Shown: positions 54,688-62,771 of the stretch, piece by piece
Layout of the letters: every line of letters starts with the position of its first letter
How positions within the stretch are numbered: the stretch's first letter is position 1
Assembly (NCBI RefSeq): GCF_029105185.1
Contig: NZ_JAFMZK010000011.1
Span: 62,001 to 126,000, forward strand
DNA: 64,000 bases
Direction of reading: 5' to 3'
From: Aliiroseovarius sp. Z3
GTDB taxonomy: Bacteria; Pseudomonadota; Alphaproteobacteria; Rhodobacterales; Rhodobacteraceae
Notes under the pieces: model-generated
Databases searched by the model: none
Seen by the model: only the letters and a program-made list of their open reading frames with translations
What the model was told of the DNA's origin: nothing
Translations under genes and position numbers: made by a program

Positions 54688-54718
54688 TTGAACCTCTAGT
54701 AGCTTTAGGAGTTAAGCC
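54688..54718 (+). promoter_or_regulatory. MerR-family promoter (ZntR/PbrR-like) of L,D-transpeptidase 4
   Basis: TTGAAC (54688-54693), 19-bp spacer CTCTAG-TAG-CTTTAG-GAGT, TAAGCC (54713-54718). The dyad differs from the CueR class and is like that of the ZntA-type gene at 55956. Confidence 0.7.
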
Positions 54719-54840
54719 ACCGACAAAGAACGGCACCATGGAGCAAGTTGCCAATAACGCCTCACTCCTTCCCGGGCGAACAACACTGCGTTCGGGGTAA
54801 GGTTCGGTTTGCCGTCCAATGCGTGAACGGAGCAATCTAT

Positions 54841-55506
54841 ATGCTGACAAGACGACATTTCATCCAGACGACCACCGCGCTGTTTTCGGCATCGATATCC
54901 AGCCCGCTCCTTGCAGACACGTGGCCTACCGATGCGCAGAAGGCAGCTTGGGACGCACAGGTTACACCTCCCGGCTACGACCCGGCCACGTCCAACCCTT
55001 GGGGCCTTCACCCTCGCTTCCTGCCACAGCGGGTCCTCGCGAAGGACGGACTTGTACCCGGTGATATCCATGTCGATGCTGTTGCGCGCTATCTCTACCA
55101 CATCGAAGAAGGCGGCACGGCGATGCGCTATGGCGTGGCGATCGCGCGCGGTAAACTTTACGAACCGGGCACCTATACGATCAAGCGCAAGGTCAGGTGG
55201 CCGCATTGGCAGCCGACACAAAACATGATCGACCGCGACCCAGAGCTCTACGCCGATATCGCTGACGGTATGGAACCCGGACCTGAAAACGCGCTCGGAT
55301 CGCGAGCCCTCTATCTCTTCGTCGGCGACCGAGACACCTATCTAAGGATTCACGGGACACCGTATCCAAGAAGCATTGGCGGCCGTGCGAGTTCCGGCTG
55401 CGTCCGAATGGTCATGGCGCACATCAATGATCTCTATCCCAACGTCGAGATTGGCTCGACGGCATTCCTGTACTCGGCGGAAGACAGCGTCACCCCGAGA
55501 AGTTGA
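54841..55506 (+). CDS. L,D-transpeptidase (YkuD) 4
   Basis: 221 aa from the ATG at 54841 (GGAGC upstream). Tat leader LTRRHFIQTTTALFSASISSPLLA. Same domain blocks as copy 3: DTWPTDAQKAAWDAQVTP, YGVAIARGKLYEPGTYTIKR, and active site RIHGTPYPRSIGG then RASSGCVRM. Its MerR-type promoter shows metal control separate from the GATACA boxes used by copies 1 and 3. Confidence 0.92.
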   Translation: MLTRRHFIQTTTALFSASISSPLLADTWPTDAQKAAWDAQVTPPGYDPATSNPWGLHPRFLPQRVLAKDGLVPGDIHVDAVARYLYHIEEGGTAMRYGVAIARGKLYEPGTYTIKRKVRWPHWQPTQNMIDRDPELYADIADGMEPGPENALGSRALYLFVGDRDTYLRIHGTPYPRSIGGRASSGCVRMVMAHINDLYPNVEIGSTAFLYSAEDSVTPRS

Positions 55507-55553
55507 CTGGCGCATCATGTGTTACGCGTGGGCCTGACGCATCTATGGGCTGA

Positions 55554-55826
55554 TCAGGACTGGCGCGAAGTGCAGATGGGGTTGCCACCTGCCGAGCGTA
55601 GCGGAACCAAGGTGTTTTCCACCGGACCGCTGTGTTCATACCAATAACAGCCATCCTCGGGACGAAGCCGCGCCGTGGTGAGATCCTGACCAGGCGCAGC
55701 AAGGGCAATGACGGCCTCGGGAACACTTCCCACTTCGTTGCGAGCGCCGCCGTCGTCCAGCGTTGGCACCGCACAGCCAGCAAGCACCAATGTCGCTGCG
55801 ATAATTGGCGCGTTTCGTTTCTGCAT
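55554..55826 (-). CDS. Small lipoprotein
   Basis: 90 aa from the ATG at 55826 (GAGGTAG upstream). Lipobox IIAATLVLAGCAVPTLDDGG; a short mature part with EDGCYWYEHSGPVENTLVPLRSAGGNPICTS, containing two Cys. Not assigned to a family. It is divergent from the ZntA-type gene. Confidence 0.72.
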   Translation of the reverse strand: MQKRNAPIIAATLVLAGCAVPTLDDGGARNEVGSVPEAVIALAAPGQDLTTARLRPEDGCYWYEHSGPVENTLVPLRSAGGNPICTSRQS

Positions 55827-55955
55827 GTCTACCTCACTCATTCTGATCGCTTCGTACCGGCAAGCGTTGCTCCAACCGCGTGGTTTCAAGGGGGCGGCTA
55901 GCTTCAAGCCTCCGCAGGGCGCCTTTCTTGCTGGACGAATATCCACTTTTTACCC

Positions 55956-55986
55956 TTGAAGCTCTAGTTACTGTAGGGGCTATGTC
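55956..55986 (+). promoter_or_regulatory. ZntR/PbrR-like MerR promoter of the Zn/Pb/Cd ATPase
   Basis: TTGAAG (55956-55961), 19-bp spacer CTCTAG-TTA-CTGTAG-GGGC, TATGTC (55981-55986). The ATPase ATG is 33 nt downstream. Confidence 0.82.
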
Positions 55987-56018
55987 AATGTGGAATCAAT
56001 GAATCCTGAGGTCAATCC

Positions 56019-58373
56019 ATGTCTTCCGACGGCAACCGCAACGATCACTGCCATCCTAGTGATCAAGAGCATTCTGACCCAAGAGGCAAATCCTGTTGCG
56101 ACGCCAGCAAGGACGTCGCGTCCACGGCGCCAGCGCCGTCCGGCGGAAGGAGCTTTCAGGTCTCCGGGCTCGATTGCGCCGAAGAGGTGGCGATCCTGAA
56201 CCGGGTTGTCGGGCCGAAGGTCGGCGGTACCGAGCATCTTGCGTTCGACGTCATCAACGGACGGATGACGATCCTCGATTCCGCAAGAGCTTTATCCGAA
56301 GCTGAGGTCGTAAAACTGGTTGCAAGCACGGGGATGAATGCAAAACCATGGGATGCCGACAACGCAGCAGAGGACCAAGCGGCGCATCTGGCACGTCAGA
56401 AGCGCTTTACCTCGTTGAGCGGCGGCTTCTGGGCGGCGGGATTCCTTTTTCACATTGTCGAGACCGGCATGGGCGGCGCGCTCGGGCTCTTTGCGGGCCA
56501 TGGCGAGGTGCCTATGCCTATGGCGGAAGCAGGGATCTTCGCCGTCGCGATTCTTTTTGGCGTCTGGCTTGTCGCGCCCAAGGCCTGGTCTTCGGCGCGG
56601 AGGCTTAGCCCCGACATGAACCTGCTCATGGTGGTGGCCGTCGCGGGCGCCATCGGCCTCGGCGAGTTTTTTGAGGCCGCGACGGTCGCCTTCTTCTTCT
56701 CGCTCTCTCTCTATCTTGAGAGCTGGAGCGTGGGGCGGGCGCGTAATGCGGTTTCCGCGCTCCTCGATCTGGCGCCGCCAACGGCGCGGGTTCTTTACGA
56801 CGACGGATCTGAATCCGACGTTCCGGCCGCGGCCGTGGCAGTCAATGCAAGGTTTATCGTGCGTGGCGGCGACCGGATCCCCCTCGACGGTGAGGTCGTG
56901 GACGGGGCAGGGGCCGTCGATCAGGCCCCAATTACTGGGGAAAGCGCGCTAGTGCCCAAGGAACCCGGCGACGAGGTCTATGCCGGCACGATCAACGGCG
57001 AGGGCACACTGACGGTGCGGGCAACGAAGGCCGCCTCGGACACGGTGCTCGCGAAAATCATTCGCATGGTGGGCGATGCCCATGCCCGCCGCGCGCCGGT
57101 CGAACAGTGGGTGGCCAAGTTCGCGCGCATCTACACACCCATCGTGATGGCTCTGGCGATCGCCATCGCGCTGGTGCCGCCACTCCTGCTCGGCGGCGCC
57201 TGGGACTACTGGTTCTACAACGCTCTGGTCCTTCTGGTCATCGCATGTCCTTGCGCGCTGGTCATTTCTACGCCGGTTTCCATCGTTGCGGCGCTGACCG
57301 CGTCGGCCCGGGCGGGGGTGCTCATCAAGGGCGGCGCCTATGTCGAGGCGCCGGGGCGGACCACGGCACTGGCGATGGACAAGACCGGGACGATCACCAT
57401 GGGCGAGCCTGAGGTGGCGGCGGTTCACCCGCTGATCGGCGTTTCCGCCCTCGATCTCATGGCGCTGGCAGCAAGCCTGGAGGCGCGGTCTTCGCACCCG
57501 CTGGCACGCGCCATCCTCGCGCGCGCCGAAGCCGATGGTGTTTCCGTGCCTGCCGCAGAGGACACCCGCACCGTGCCCGGGCGCGGTCTGGAGGGACGCG
57601 CCGACGGGCGCGCGATCTGGCTCGGCTCGGATCGGTTCGCCGAAGAGAAGGGGTTCGGCAATGCCATTCCGGCGGATCTGCGGGATCGGATCGAAGGGGC
57701 AGGGAGCACCCTCGTTGCCGTGGGTGACGAGACCGGCGTGACCGGCGTACTGGAGCTTCGCGACCGCATCCGCCCCGATGCCAAGGGAATCGTTGCGCGG
57801 CTGCACGCGCAGGGAGTGAAGACGATCGTGATGCTGACCGGCGACAACGAACGCACCGCGCGTGCCGTGGCGGCCGAGGTCGGCATCGACGAGGTGCGCG
57901 CCGAGCTTTTGCCAGAAGACAAGGTGACAGCCATCGAAGAACTCGTCGCGAACCACGACATGGTCGCGATGATCGGTGACGGTGTGAACGACGCACCGGC
58001 CATGGCGCGGGCGCATTATGCCATCGCCATGGGCGCTGTCGGATCGGATGCCGCGATCGAGACGGCCGACATCGCGCTGATGACCGACGACATCGGCAAG
58101 GTACCCTGGCTTATCGGCCATTCGCGCCGTGCCATGACGATCATCCACCAGAATATCGGCATATCGCTGGCGACCAAGGCGTTGTTCGTTGGGCTGACGG
58201 CGTTCGGCATGGCCTCAATGTGGGGCGCCATTGCTGCGGATGTAGGCGTGTCTCTGCTGGTGGTCGCCAACGCACTTCGGCTCCTGAACGGCCATCAGGT
58301 TGAGGCCGGGCCTTCAGGCGGAGAACCGGTGGGCGAGCAGATGGCGAAAGGAGCACTGGCGCACGGTCATTGA
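56019..58373 (+). CDS. zntA: ZntA/CadA-type P1B-ATPase (Zn/Cd/Pb)
   Basis: 784 aa. A short His/Cys-rich head (HCHPSDQEHSDPRGKSCCD) precedes a single HMA-like domain with GLDCAEE, where only one Cys of CxxC remains, as in many ZntA-group proteins. Then AVDQAPITGESALV, IACPCALVISTPVS, phosphorylation DKTGTITMG, SSHPLARA and [10 protein letters not shown]. The DNA upstream has the matching MerR-type operator; no ZntR gene is visible in the window. Confidence 0.93.
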   Translation: MSSDGNRNDHCHPSDQEHSDPRGKSCCDASKDVASTAPAPSGGRSFQVSGLDCAEEVAILNRVVGPKVGGTEHLAFDVINGRMTILDSARALSEAEVVKLVASTGMNAKPWDADNAAEDQAAHLARQKRFTSLSGGFWAAGFLFHIVETGMGGALGLFAGHGEVPMPMAEAGIFAVAILFGVWLVAPKAWSSARRLSPDMNLLMVVAVAGAIGLGEFFEAATVAFFFSLSLYLESWSVGRARNAVSALLDLAPPTARVLYDDGSESDVPAAAVAVNARFIVRGGDRIPLDGEVVDGAGAVDQAPITGESALVPKEPGDEVYAGTINGEGTLTVRATKAASDTVLAKIIRMVGDAHARRAPVEQWVAKFARIYTPIVMALAIAIALVPPLLLGGAWDYWFYNALVLLVIACPCALVISTPVSIVAALTASARAGVLIKGGAYVEAPGRTTALAMDKTGTITMGEPEVAAVHPLIGVSALDLMALAASLEARSSHPLARAILARAEADGVSVPAAEDTRTVPGRGLEGRADGRAIWLGSDRFAEEKGFGNAIPADLRDRIEGAGSTLVAVGDETGVTGVLELRDRIRPDAKGIVARLHAQGVKTIVMLTGDNERTARAVAAEVGIDEVRAELLPEDKVTAIEELVANHDMVAMIGDGVNDAPAMARAHYAIAMGAVGSDAAIETADIALMTDDIGKVPWLIGHSRRAMTIIHQNIGISLATKALFVGLTAFGMASMWGAIAADVGVSLLVVANALRLLNGHQVEAGPSGGEPVGEQMAKGALAHGH

Positions 58374-58642
58374 TCCGGCGGTTTCGGTAGCTCGATATCG
58401 CTTTTGCGGTCCAGCCACGCCAGCGCCCCGACAGAGAATTCCGAACCCCGGTAGGGTTCCGTCCAGGCGGTCTCGATGTCGTCCCAGGGCAGAGGCTCGA
58501 GATTTCCAAGAAAGAGCGTCAGACGGTAGGCCGCTGCCTCGGGAAGCCAAGGCGCCTCCTTGGCCGGCGTCGCGGCGACAGGTCCGGACAGGAGGAGCGC
58601 ACTTGCGAGTGTGGCGAGCAGCACTCTCATAATATTTCGCAT
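58367..58642 (-). CDS. Small exported hypothetical protein
   Basis: 91 aa from the ATG at 58642 (GGAGG 8 nt upstream). Signal peptide MRVLLATLASALLLSGPVAATPA; mature part WLPEAAAYRLTLFLGNLEPLPWDDIETAW is not recognised. Its 3' end overlaps the ZntA-type gene by 7 nt, tail to tail. Divergent from the MntR-like gene and may share its operator. Confidence 0.6.
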   Translation of the reverse strand: MRNIMRVLLATLASALLLSGPVAATPAKEAPWLPEAAAYRLTLFLGNLEPLPWDDIETAWTEPYRGSEFSVGALAWLDRKSDIELPKPPDQ

Positions 58643-58663
58643 CACCACGGCCTCCAAAGTAAA

Positions 58664-58683
58664 AAGTTAGACATGGCTAACTT
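58664..58683. promoter_or_regulatory. MntR-like operator over the regulator start
   Basis: AAGTTAG-ACATGG-CTAACTT has perfect 7-bp arms and includes the ATG at 58673. Palindromes of this form are bound by DtxR/MntR-family proteins. Confidence 0.65.
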
Positions 58684-59197
58684 ATCTACCCGAAGCAAAC
58701 AAGTTGTCAATCCCGCTGTTTCGCTGCAAAGTCCGGACATGCCGAAGCTGCAATCACATGGGCGTGAGCCATTCGAGGCTGTCGACAGGGCTCCCAAGGC
58801 GCAGGCCGAAGGCTTTGCGACCGTGCGTCAGGCACATGAAAGCGAGATGGCGGAGGATTACGTTGAACTGATCGCGGAACTGATCGAGACGCGAGGGGAG
58901 GCCAGACCGGTCGAGATCGCCGAGCGGCTTGGCGTGAAGCCGCCGACCGTGACCAAGAACATCTCGCGGCTCAAGGCTGCTGGCTTGGTGCGGCGGGAAC
59001 CTTACCGCGCCATATTCCTCACCCAAGCAGGGCAGGATCTTGCGGAGATCTGTCGACGCCGCCACAGGGTCGTCGTCGCCTTTCTTCTGAGTCTGGGGAT
59101 CGACGAAGAGACCGCGGAACGCGATGCGGAAGGGATTGAGCATCACGTCAGCGGGACGACATTGGAGGCGTTCGAGCGACGGCTCAATCAGAAATGA
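58673..59197 (+). CDS. mntR: MntR/DtxR-family metal-dependent regulator
   Basis: 174 aa from the ATG at 58673; because that ATG lies in the operator, the start may instead be 58739 (152 aa, closer to usual MntR size). Winged HTH (LIETRGEARPVEIAERLGVKPPTVTKNISRLKAAGLV) and a C-terminal dimer domain with metal ligands (CRRRHRVVVAFLLSLGIDEETAERDAEGIEHHVS). There is no SH3-like domain. It probably responds to Mn(II) or a related ion. Confidence 0.85.
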   Translation: MANLSTRSKQVVNPAVSLQSPDMPKLQSHGREPFEAVDRAPKAQAEGFATVRQAHESEMAEDYVELIAELIETRGEARPVEIAERLGVKPPTVTKNISRLKAAGLVRREPYRAIFLTQAGQDLAEICRRRHRVVVAFLLSLGIDEETAERDAEGIEHHVSGTTLEAFERRLNQK

Positions 59198-59291
59198 GCT
59201 GGCCGCGATGCACATTCGCGCGATTCTCTATCGGGACCTCAAGCTATCGGGTCTTCAAGCCACTGACACATTCGCGCAATTTCGAAGCTCG

Positions 59292-59459
59292 CTAGCCGAG
59301 AACGCGCAACAGCAGGATGGTTGCAAACAGGGCGACAAGTCCGAAGGCGATCGCAGACGCTACCGCATATTGGAGGATATCAAGGTGATTCCCCCTCCTC
59401 CGTCGTGCCAGATAGCCACCCCAGATCGCGCCTCCAATGGCGCCCACGATCACAAGCAT
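59292..59459 (-). CDS. Small two-TM membrane protein
   Basis: 55 aa from the ATG at 59459, which overlaps the lnt stop by one base (TGATG). Two hydrophobic segments (MLVIVGAIGGAIWGGYLA; YAVASAIAFGLVALFATILLL) joined by an Arg-rich turn. Not recognised; last gene of the M23-DUF411-ZIP-lspA-lnt operon. Confidence 0.6.
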   Translation of the reverse strand: MLVIVGAIGGAIWGGYLARRRRGNHLDILQYAVASAIAFGLVALFATILLLRVLG

Positions 59460-61030
59460 CAGGATACATCCGTTCCAAAATGCCGCGCATCGCGATATCG
59501 TCCGAGCAAACCGGCCAGCCAAGTGAAGACCCAGCACCCAAAGACAAGCACCAGCAGGGTCCAGTCGCCGTAACGCGCATAGGGCGTTGGAGCACCCGCG
59601 CCCGGCAGGCCAGCATCAATGACGCCTGTTTCCCCGGTATCGAGACGCGCGACGACCTCGCCATTGGTGTCGATGATCGCGGATATCCCGGTGTTGGCCG
59701 CCCGGACCACGGGAAGCCCTTCCTCGACCGCGCGCATCCGCGCGGAGGCGAGGTGCTGCTCGGGTCCAATGCTGGTTCCGAACCAGGCATCATTTGTGGC
59801 GTTGAATATCCAGTCGGGGCGGAAAAGGTCATCGACCACTTGGCCCGGAAAAATGATCTCGTAACAGATCGCCACCGCGACCAGCGGAGCGCCCGGAACG
59901 GCCAGCGTGCGTGGCCCCAGTCCAGGCGTGAAATCGCCCAAACCTTCGGTCAGTCGCTCGATCGGCAGCCAGCCTCTTAGCGGCACATATTCCCCGAACG
60001 GGACGAGATGATGTTTTGCATATCCCGTCAGAATCTCACCGCTGCCATCGTATGCCTGAACCGTGTTGAAATATCTGGTTCCCCCATCGCCCTCCACTCG
60101 GTCAGGCACACCTGTCAAAAGGACTCTGTCGTCTGGCAAAGCTGCAGATATCCGCGCGCGTGCCGCAGCATCTTCGTCCAGAAAGCCGGGGAAGGCCGTT
60201 TCCGGCCAAAGCAACACATCGAAACGTCCGGGTTGCACGGACAAGCCCAGGTATTTTTCCAAGGTTCGCTCGCGGCTGCCCGGCGCCCACTTCTCGACTT
60301 GTGGCACATTGCCTTGGACGATGCGCAAACCAACATCTTTCGGCGGCAAGTCCTGCCCTAACCGAAGCGCACCGCCAACCCAGAAACCCGTCACAGCAAC
60401 GGCGAAGAGCACGAGAACAGGCGCGCGTCTCTTTGGCGCCGCCACAGTCAACACACCTGGCAATATGCCGATGAAGACCGTGAGAAAGCCCAAACCGTAG
60501 CTTCCGACCCAGGCGGCGGGTTGGCGCAGGGCGGCATAATCGACAAGGGCATAAGCGGCAAGGTTCCAGGGAAACCCCGTCAGGACATGACCCCGCAGCC
60601 ATTCCGTGGCCACCCAGCAGGTTGCAAACAGAAGGCCCGCCGCAATGCCGCCGTCAGCTCGGCGCTGCATGATGGCGGCAAAAAGCATCGCCGCCATGCC
60701 CGGGAAGATGGCAAGTCCGGCGGACAGACCCGCGACCGCCGGAATCGCCAGTGCGCCGAAACGTTCGGCATCGACGTAAAAGCTCTCGGCGATCCAGGAA
60801 ATTCCAATCCCGAATTGGCCCAGTCCGAAAGCCCAACCGACAAGGAAAGCGCGCGAGGTTGAGATTTTCCGGAGAACGATAAAGAGCACTGAGAAGGCGA
60901 CAGGGACCGCGATGAGCCAAGAAAACGGCGGAAGGATCAAAACCGTCAATCCGCCGCCAACAAGGGCAAGTCCCATGCACTGGAACAGGTTCGGGTCCTC
61001 GCCAACGAACCGCAGCAAACCCGGCTTCAT
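59459..61030 (-). CDS. lnt: Lnt, apolipoprotein N-acyltransferase
   Basis: 523 aa from the ATG at 61030, which overlaps lspA by 4 nt; the frame extends upstream only inside lspA. N-terminal TM bundle, then a nitrilase-like domain with catalytic Glu in LLWPETAFPGF, Lys in YAKHHLVPFGEYVPL and Cys in VAICYEIIFPG. It N-acylates diacylated lipoproteins. Co-operonic with lspA, and with lgt elsewhere in the island completes the pathway. Confidence 0.92.
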   Translation of the reverse strand: MKPGLLRFVGEDPNLFQCMGLALVGGGLTVLILPPFSWLIAVPVAFSVLFIVLRKISTSRAFLVGWAFGLGQFGIGISWIAESFYVDAERFGALAIPAVAGLSAGLAIFPGMAAMLFAAIMQRRADGGIAAGLLFATCWVATEWLRGHVLTGFPWNLAAYALVDYAALRQPAAWVGSYGLGFLTVFIGILPGVLTVAAPKRRAPVLVLFAVAVTGFWVGGALRLGQDLPPKDVGLRIVQGNVPQVEKWAPGSRERTLEKYLGLSVQPGRFDVLLWPETAFPGFLDEDAAARARISAALPDDRVLLTGVPDRVEGDGGTRYFNTVQAYDGSGEILTGYAKHHLVPFGEYVPLRGWLPIERLTEGLGDFTPGLGPRTLAVPGAPLVAVAICYEIIFPGQVVDDLFRPDWIFNATNDAWFGTSIGPEQHLASARMRAVEEGLPVVRAANTGISAIIDTNGEVVARLDTGETGVIDAGLPGAGAPTPYARYGDWTLLVLVFGCWVFTWLAGLLGRYRDARHFGTDVS

Positions 61031-61500
61031 GAATCGGTCTGAAGTCGAGCGCCAACCCACGGCGCAATGAGTAGCAGCCCCACGCCGCCAACCACAAAAA
61101 CATCGGCCATGTTGAAGGCAGGCCAGTGCGCCGTCCCGATGTAGAAATCGAGGAAATCCGTCACCGCACGATAGCGCAGGCGGTCCAGAATATTGCCGAG
61201 TGCACCGCCGATGATCGCACCATAGGCAATGGCCTCGACCCGGCTGCTGGTACGGACCAGCATGAACGCCAGCCAGACGCAGATGCCAAGCGCCAGTAAG
61301 ACAAGGCTCCACCACGGCGCGCCGCCGAGAAGCCCGAAGGTCACTCCGTCATTGCGCAGGTAGATGAGATTGAAGCCGGGAAAGACCGATACGCCGGAAC
61401 TAAGAACAGTCGCATTGGACACAACGATTGCCTTCGTTGCCTGATCGACAAGAAAGGCGATCAGCGCAGCAAGCAGACCGACGAAGAGGCAAGTTCTCAT
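61027..61500 (-). CDS. lspA: LspA, signal peptidase II
   Basis: 157 aa, four TM helices. Catalytic Asp motifs GGALGNILDRLRYRAVTDFLDF and FNMADVFVVGG. It cleaves prolipoproteins after Lgt action. LspA homologues are known in metal operons (PbrC of the lead-resistance operon). It starts 4 nt after the ZIP stop. Confidence 0.95.
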   Translation of the reverse strand: MRTCLFVGLLAALIAFLVDQATKAIVVSNATVLSSGVSVFPGFNLIYLRNDGVTFGLLGGAPWWSLVLLALGICVWLAFMLVRTSSRVEAIAYGAIIGGALGNILDRLRYRAVTDFLDFYIGTAHWPAFNMADVFVVGGVGLLLIAPWVGARLQTDS

Positions 61501-61504
61501 CAGC

Positions 61505-62287
61505 TTATCCCAGCCAGACGTCGAGGAACAACATGATCACAAGACCAACGGCGAGGCCGAGCGTCGCCCTGTTCTGATGGCCGGATCGGTGGGTTTCCGG
61601 AATGATCTCGTGGCTGATGACGTAGAGCATCGCACCTGCTGCGAAGGCGAGACCCCAGGGCAGCAGCGGTTGCGAAAGACTGATAATCCCTGCGCCGAGA
61701 AGTCCACCGACGGGCTCGACGAGACCGGTCAGAGCGGCGATGCCCCAGGCGCGAAGCCTGGAATAGCCCTCGCCGAGCAACGAAACCGCCACCGCCAGAC
61801 CTTCGGGGGCATTCTGTAATCCAATACCGATCGCAAGTGGCAACCCGCCCGACAAACCGTCAGCCCCGAACCCGACGCCGACGGCAAGCCCTTCGGGAAA
61901 ATTGTGGATAGTGATCGCGATGATGAAAAGCCAGACGCGCCGCAGCGATGCGGCGTCGGGACCTTCCCGCCCCGTCTTGAAATGTTCATGCGGTAGCCGT
62001 TCGTTCATCAGAGCGACCGCGCCCATGCCAAGCAGGATCGCAACACATACGATGGCCGCCGGGAGAGCACCGTTGTCGAACTGTCCTTCAGCTGCGTCGA
62101 GAGCCGGGATGATCAGCGAGAAGAACGAAGCCGCGAGCATGACACCCGCCGCGAAGCCAAGCAGCAGATCGCGCGTGGCCCGGGACGGGATGCGCCCAAA
62201 AAGAACGGGGACCGCCCCGACCGCGGTCAGCGATCCGGCGGCCAGGCTTCCAAGAAAGCCAAGCGCTATGGGGGAGAGGGGTTCCAA
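61505..62287 (-). CDS. ZIP-family metal transporter
   Basis: 260 aa from a TTG at 62287. Eight TM helices with the ZIP metal motifs TIHNFPEGLAVGVGF in TM4 and GIGLQNAPEGLAVAVSL in TM5, and a His-containing loop (ERLPHEHFKTG). It resembles the ZIP/GufA group that can import Zn or other divalent ions. It follows DUF411 by 22 nt. Import in a resistance island suggests replacement of lost Zn or Mn (inference). Confidence 0.88.
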   Translation of the reverse strand: MEPLSPIALGFLGSLAAGSLTAVGAVPVLFGRIPSRATRDLLLGFAAGVMLAASFFSLIIPALDAAEGQFDNGALPAAIVCVAILLGMGAVALMNERLPHEHFKTGREGPDAASLRRVWLFIIAITIHNFPEGLAVGVGFGADGLSGGLPLAIGIGLQNAPEGLAVAVSLLGEGYSRLRAWGIAALTGLVEPVGGLLGAGIISLSQPLLPWGLAFAAGAMLYVISHEIIPETHRSGHQNRATLGLAVGLVIMLFLDVWLG

Positions 62288-62309
62288 TTGTTAAGGTTCT
62301 GCCGCGAGT

Positions 62310-62768
62310 TCAGTCAGGAGCCGAGTAGCTGGTGTAGACCTCGGTCGACCCGTCTTCGCGGATCAGGAAGACATCGTAAGCCTCCCGGTCGTCCTCCGGT
62401 CCCATGCCAGGCGACCCGTAGGGCATTCCCGGCACCGCCAGGCCTACCGCGTCTGGCCGGTCCTCCAGCAGGCGTTGGATGTCAGCCGCCGGCACGTGGC
62501 CCTCGATCACATAGCCGTCGACCAGAGCCGTATGACAGGACACCATGCGCTGCGGCACGCCATTGTCGAGTTTAAAGCGCACAAGAGATCCTCCGAACAT
62601 GTCCTCGCCCATCGGCGCGAAGCCATTCTCCTCGAGGTGCTTCATCCAGGACAGGCAACAGCCGCAGCCGTTTGTCTTCCGGACGTCGATCTGAATCGCC
62701 TCTGCGACGGCCTGCGCCGCGGGAAGCAAGGCAAATGCGATGGCAAGGGCGGGAGTAAATCGTTTCAT
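62310..62768 (-). CDS. DUF411 metal-binding protein, second copy
   Basis: 152 aa. Signal peptide FTPALAIAFALLPAAQAVA; KTNGCGCCLSWMKHLEENGF (Cys-x-Cys-Cys), MVSCHTALVDGYVIEGHVPAADIQRLL and Met-rich VPGMPYGSPGMGPE. Paralogue of the gene at 17633. It begins 3 nt after the M23 gene's stop. Confidence 0.87.
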   Translation of the reverse strand: MKRFTPALAIAFALLPAAQAVAEAIQIDVRKTNGCGCCLSWMKHLEENGFAPMGEDMFGGSLVRFKLDNGVPQRMVSCHTALVDGYVIEGHVPAADIQRLLEDRPDAVGLAVPGMPYGSPGMGPEDDREAYDVFLIREDGSTEVYTSYSAPD

Positions 62769-62771
62769 GGA

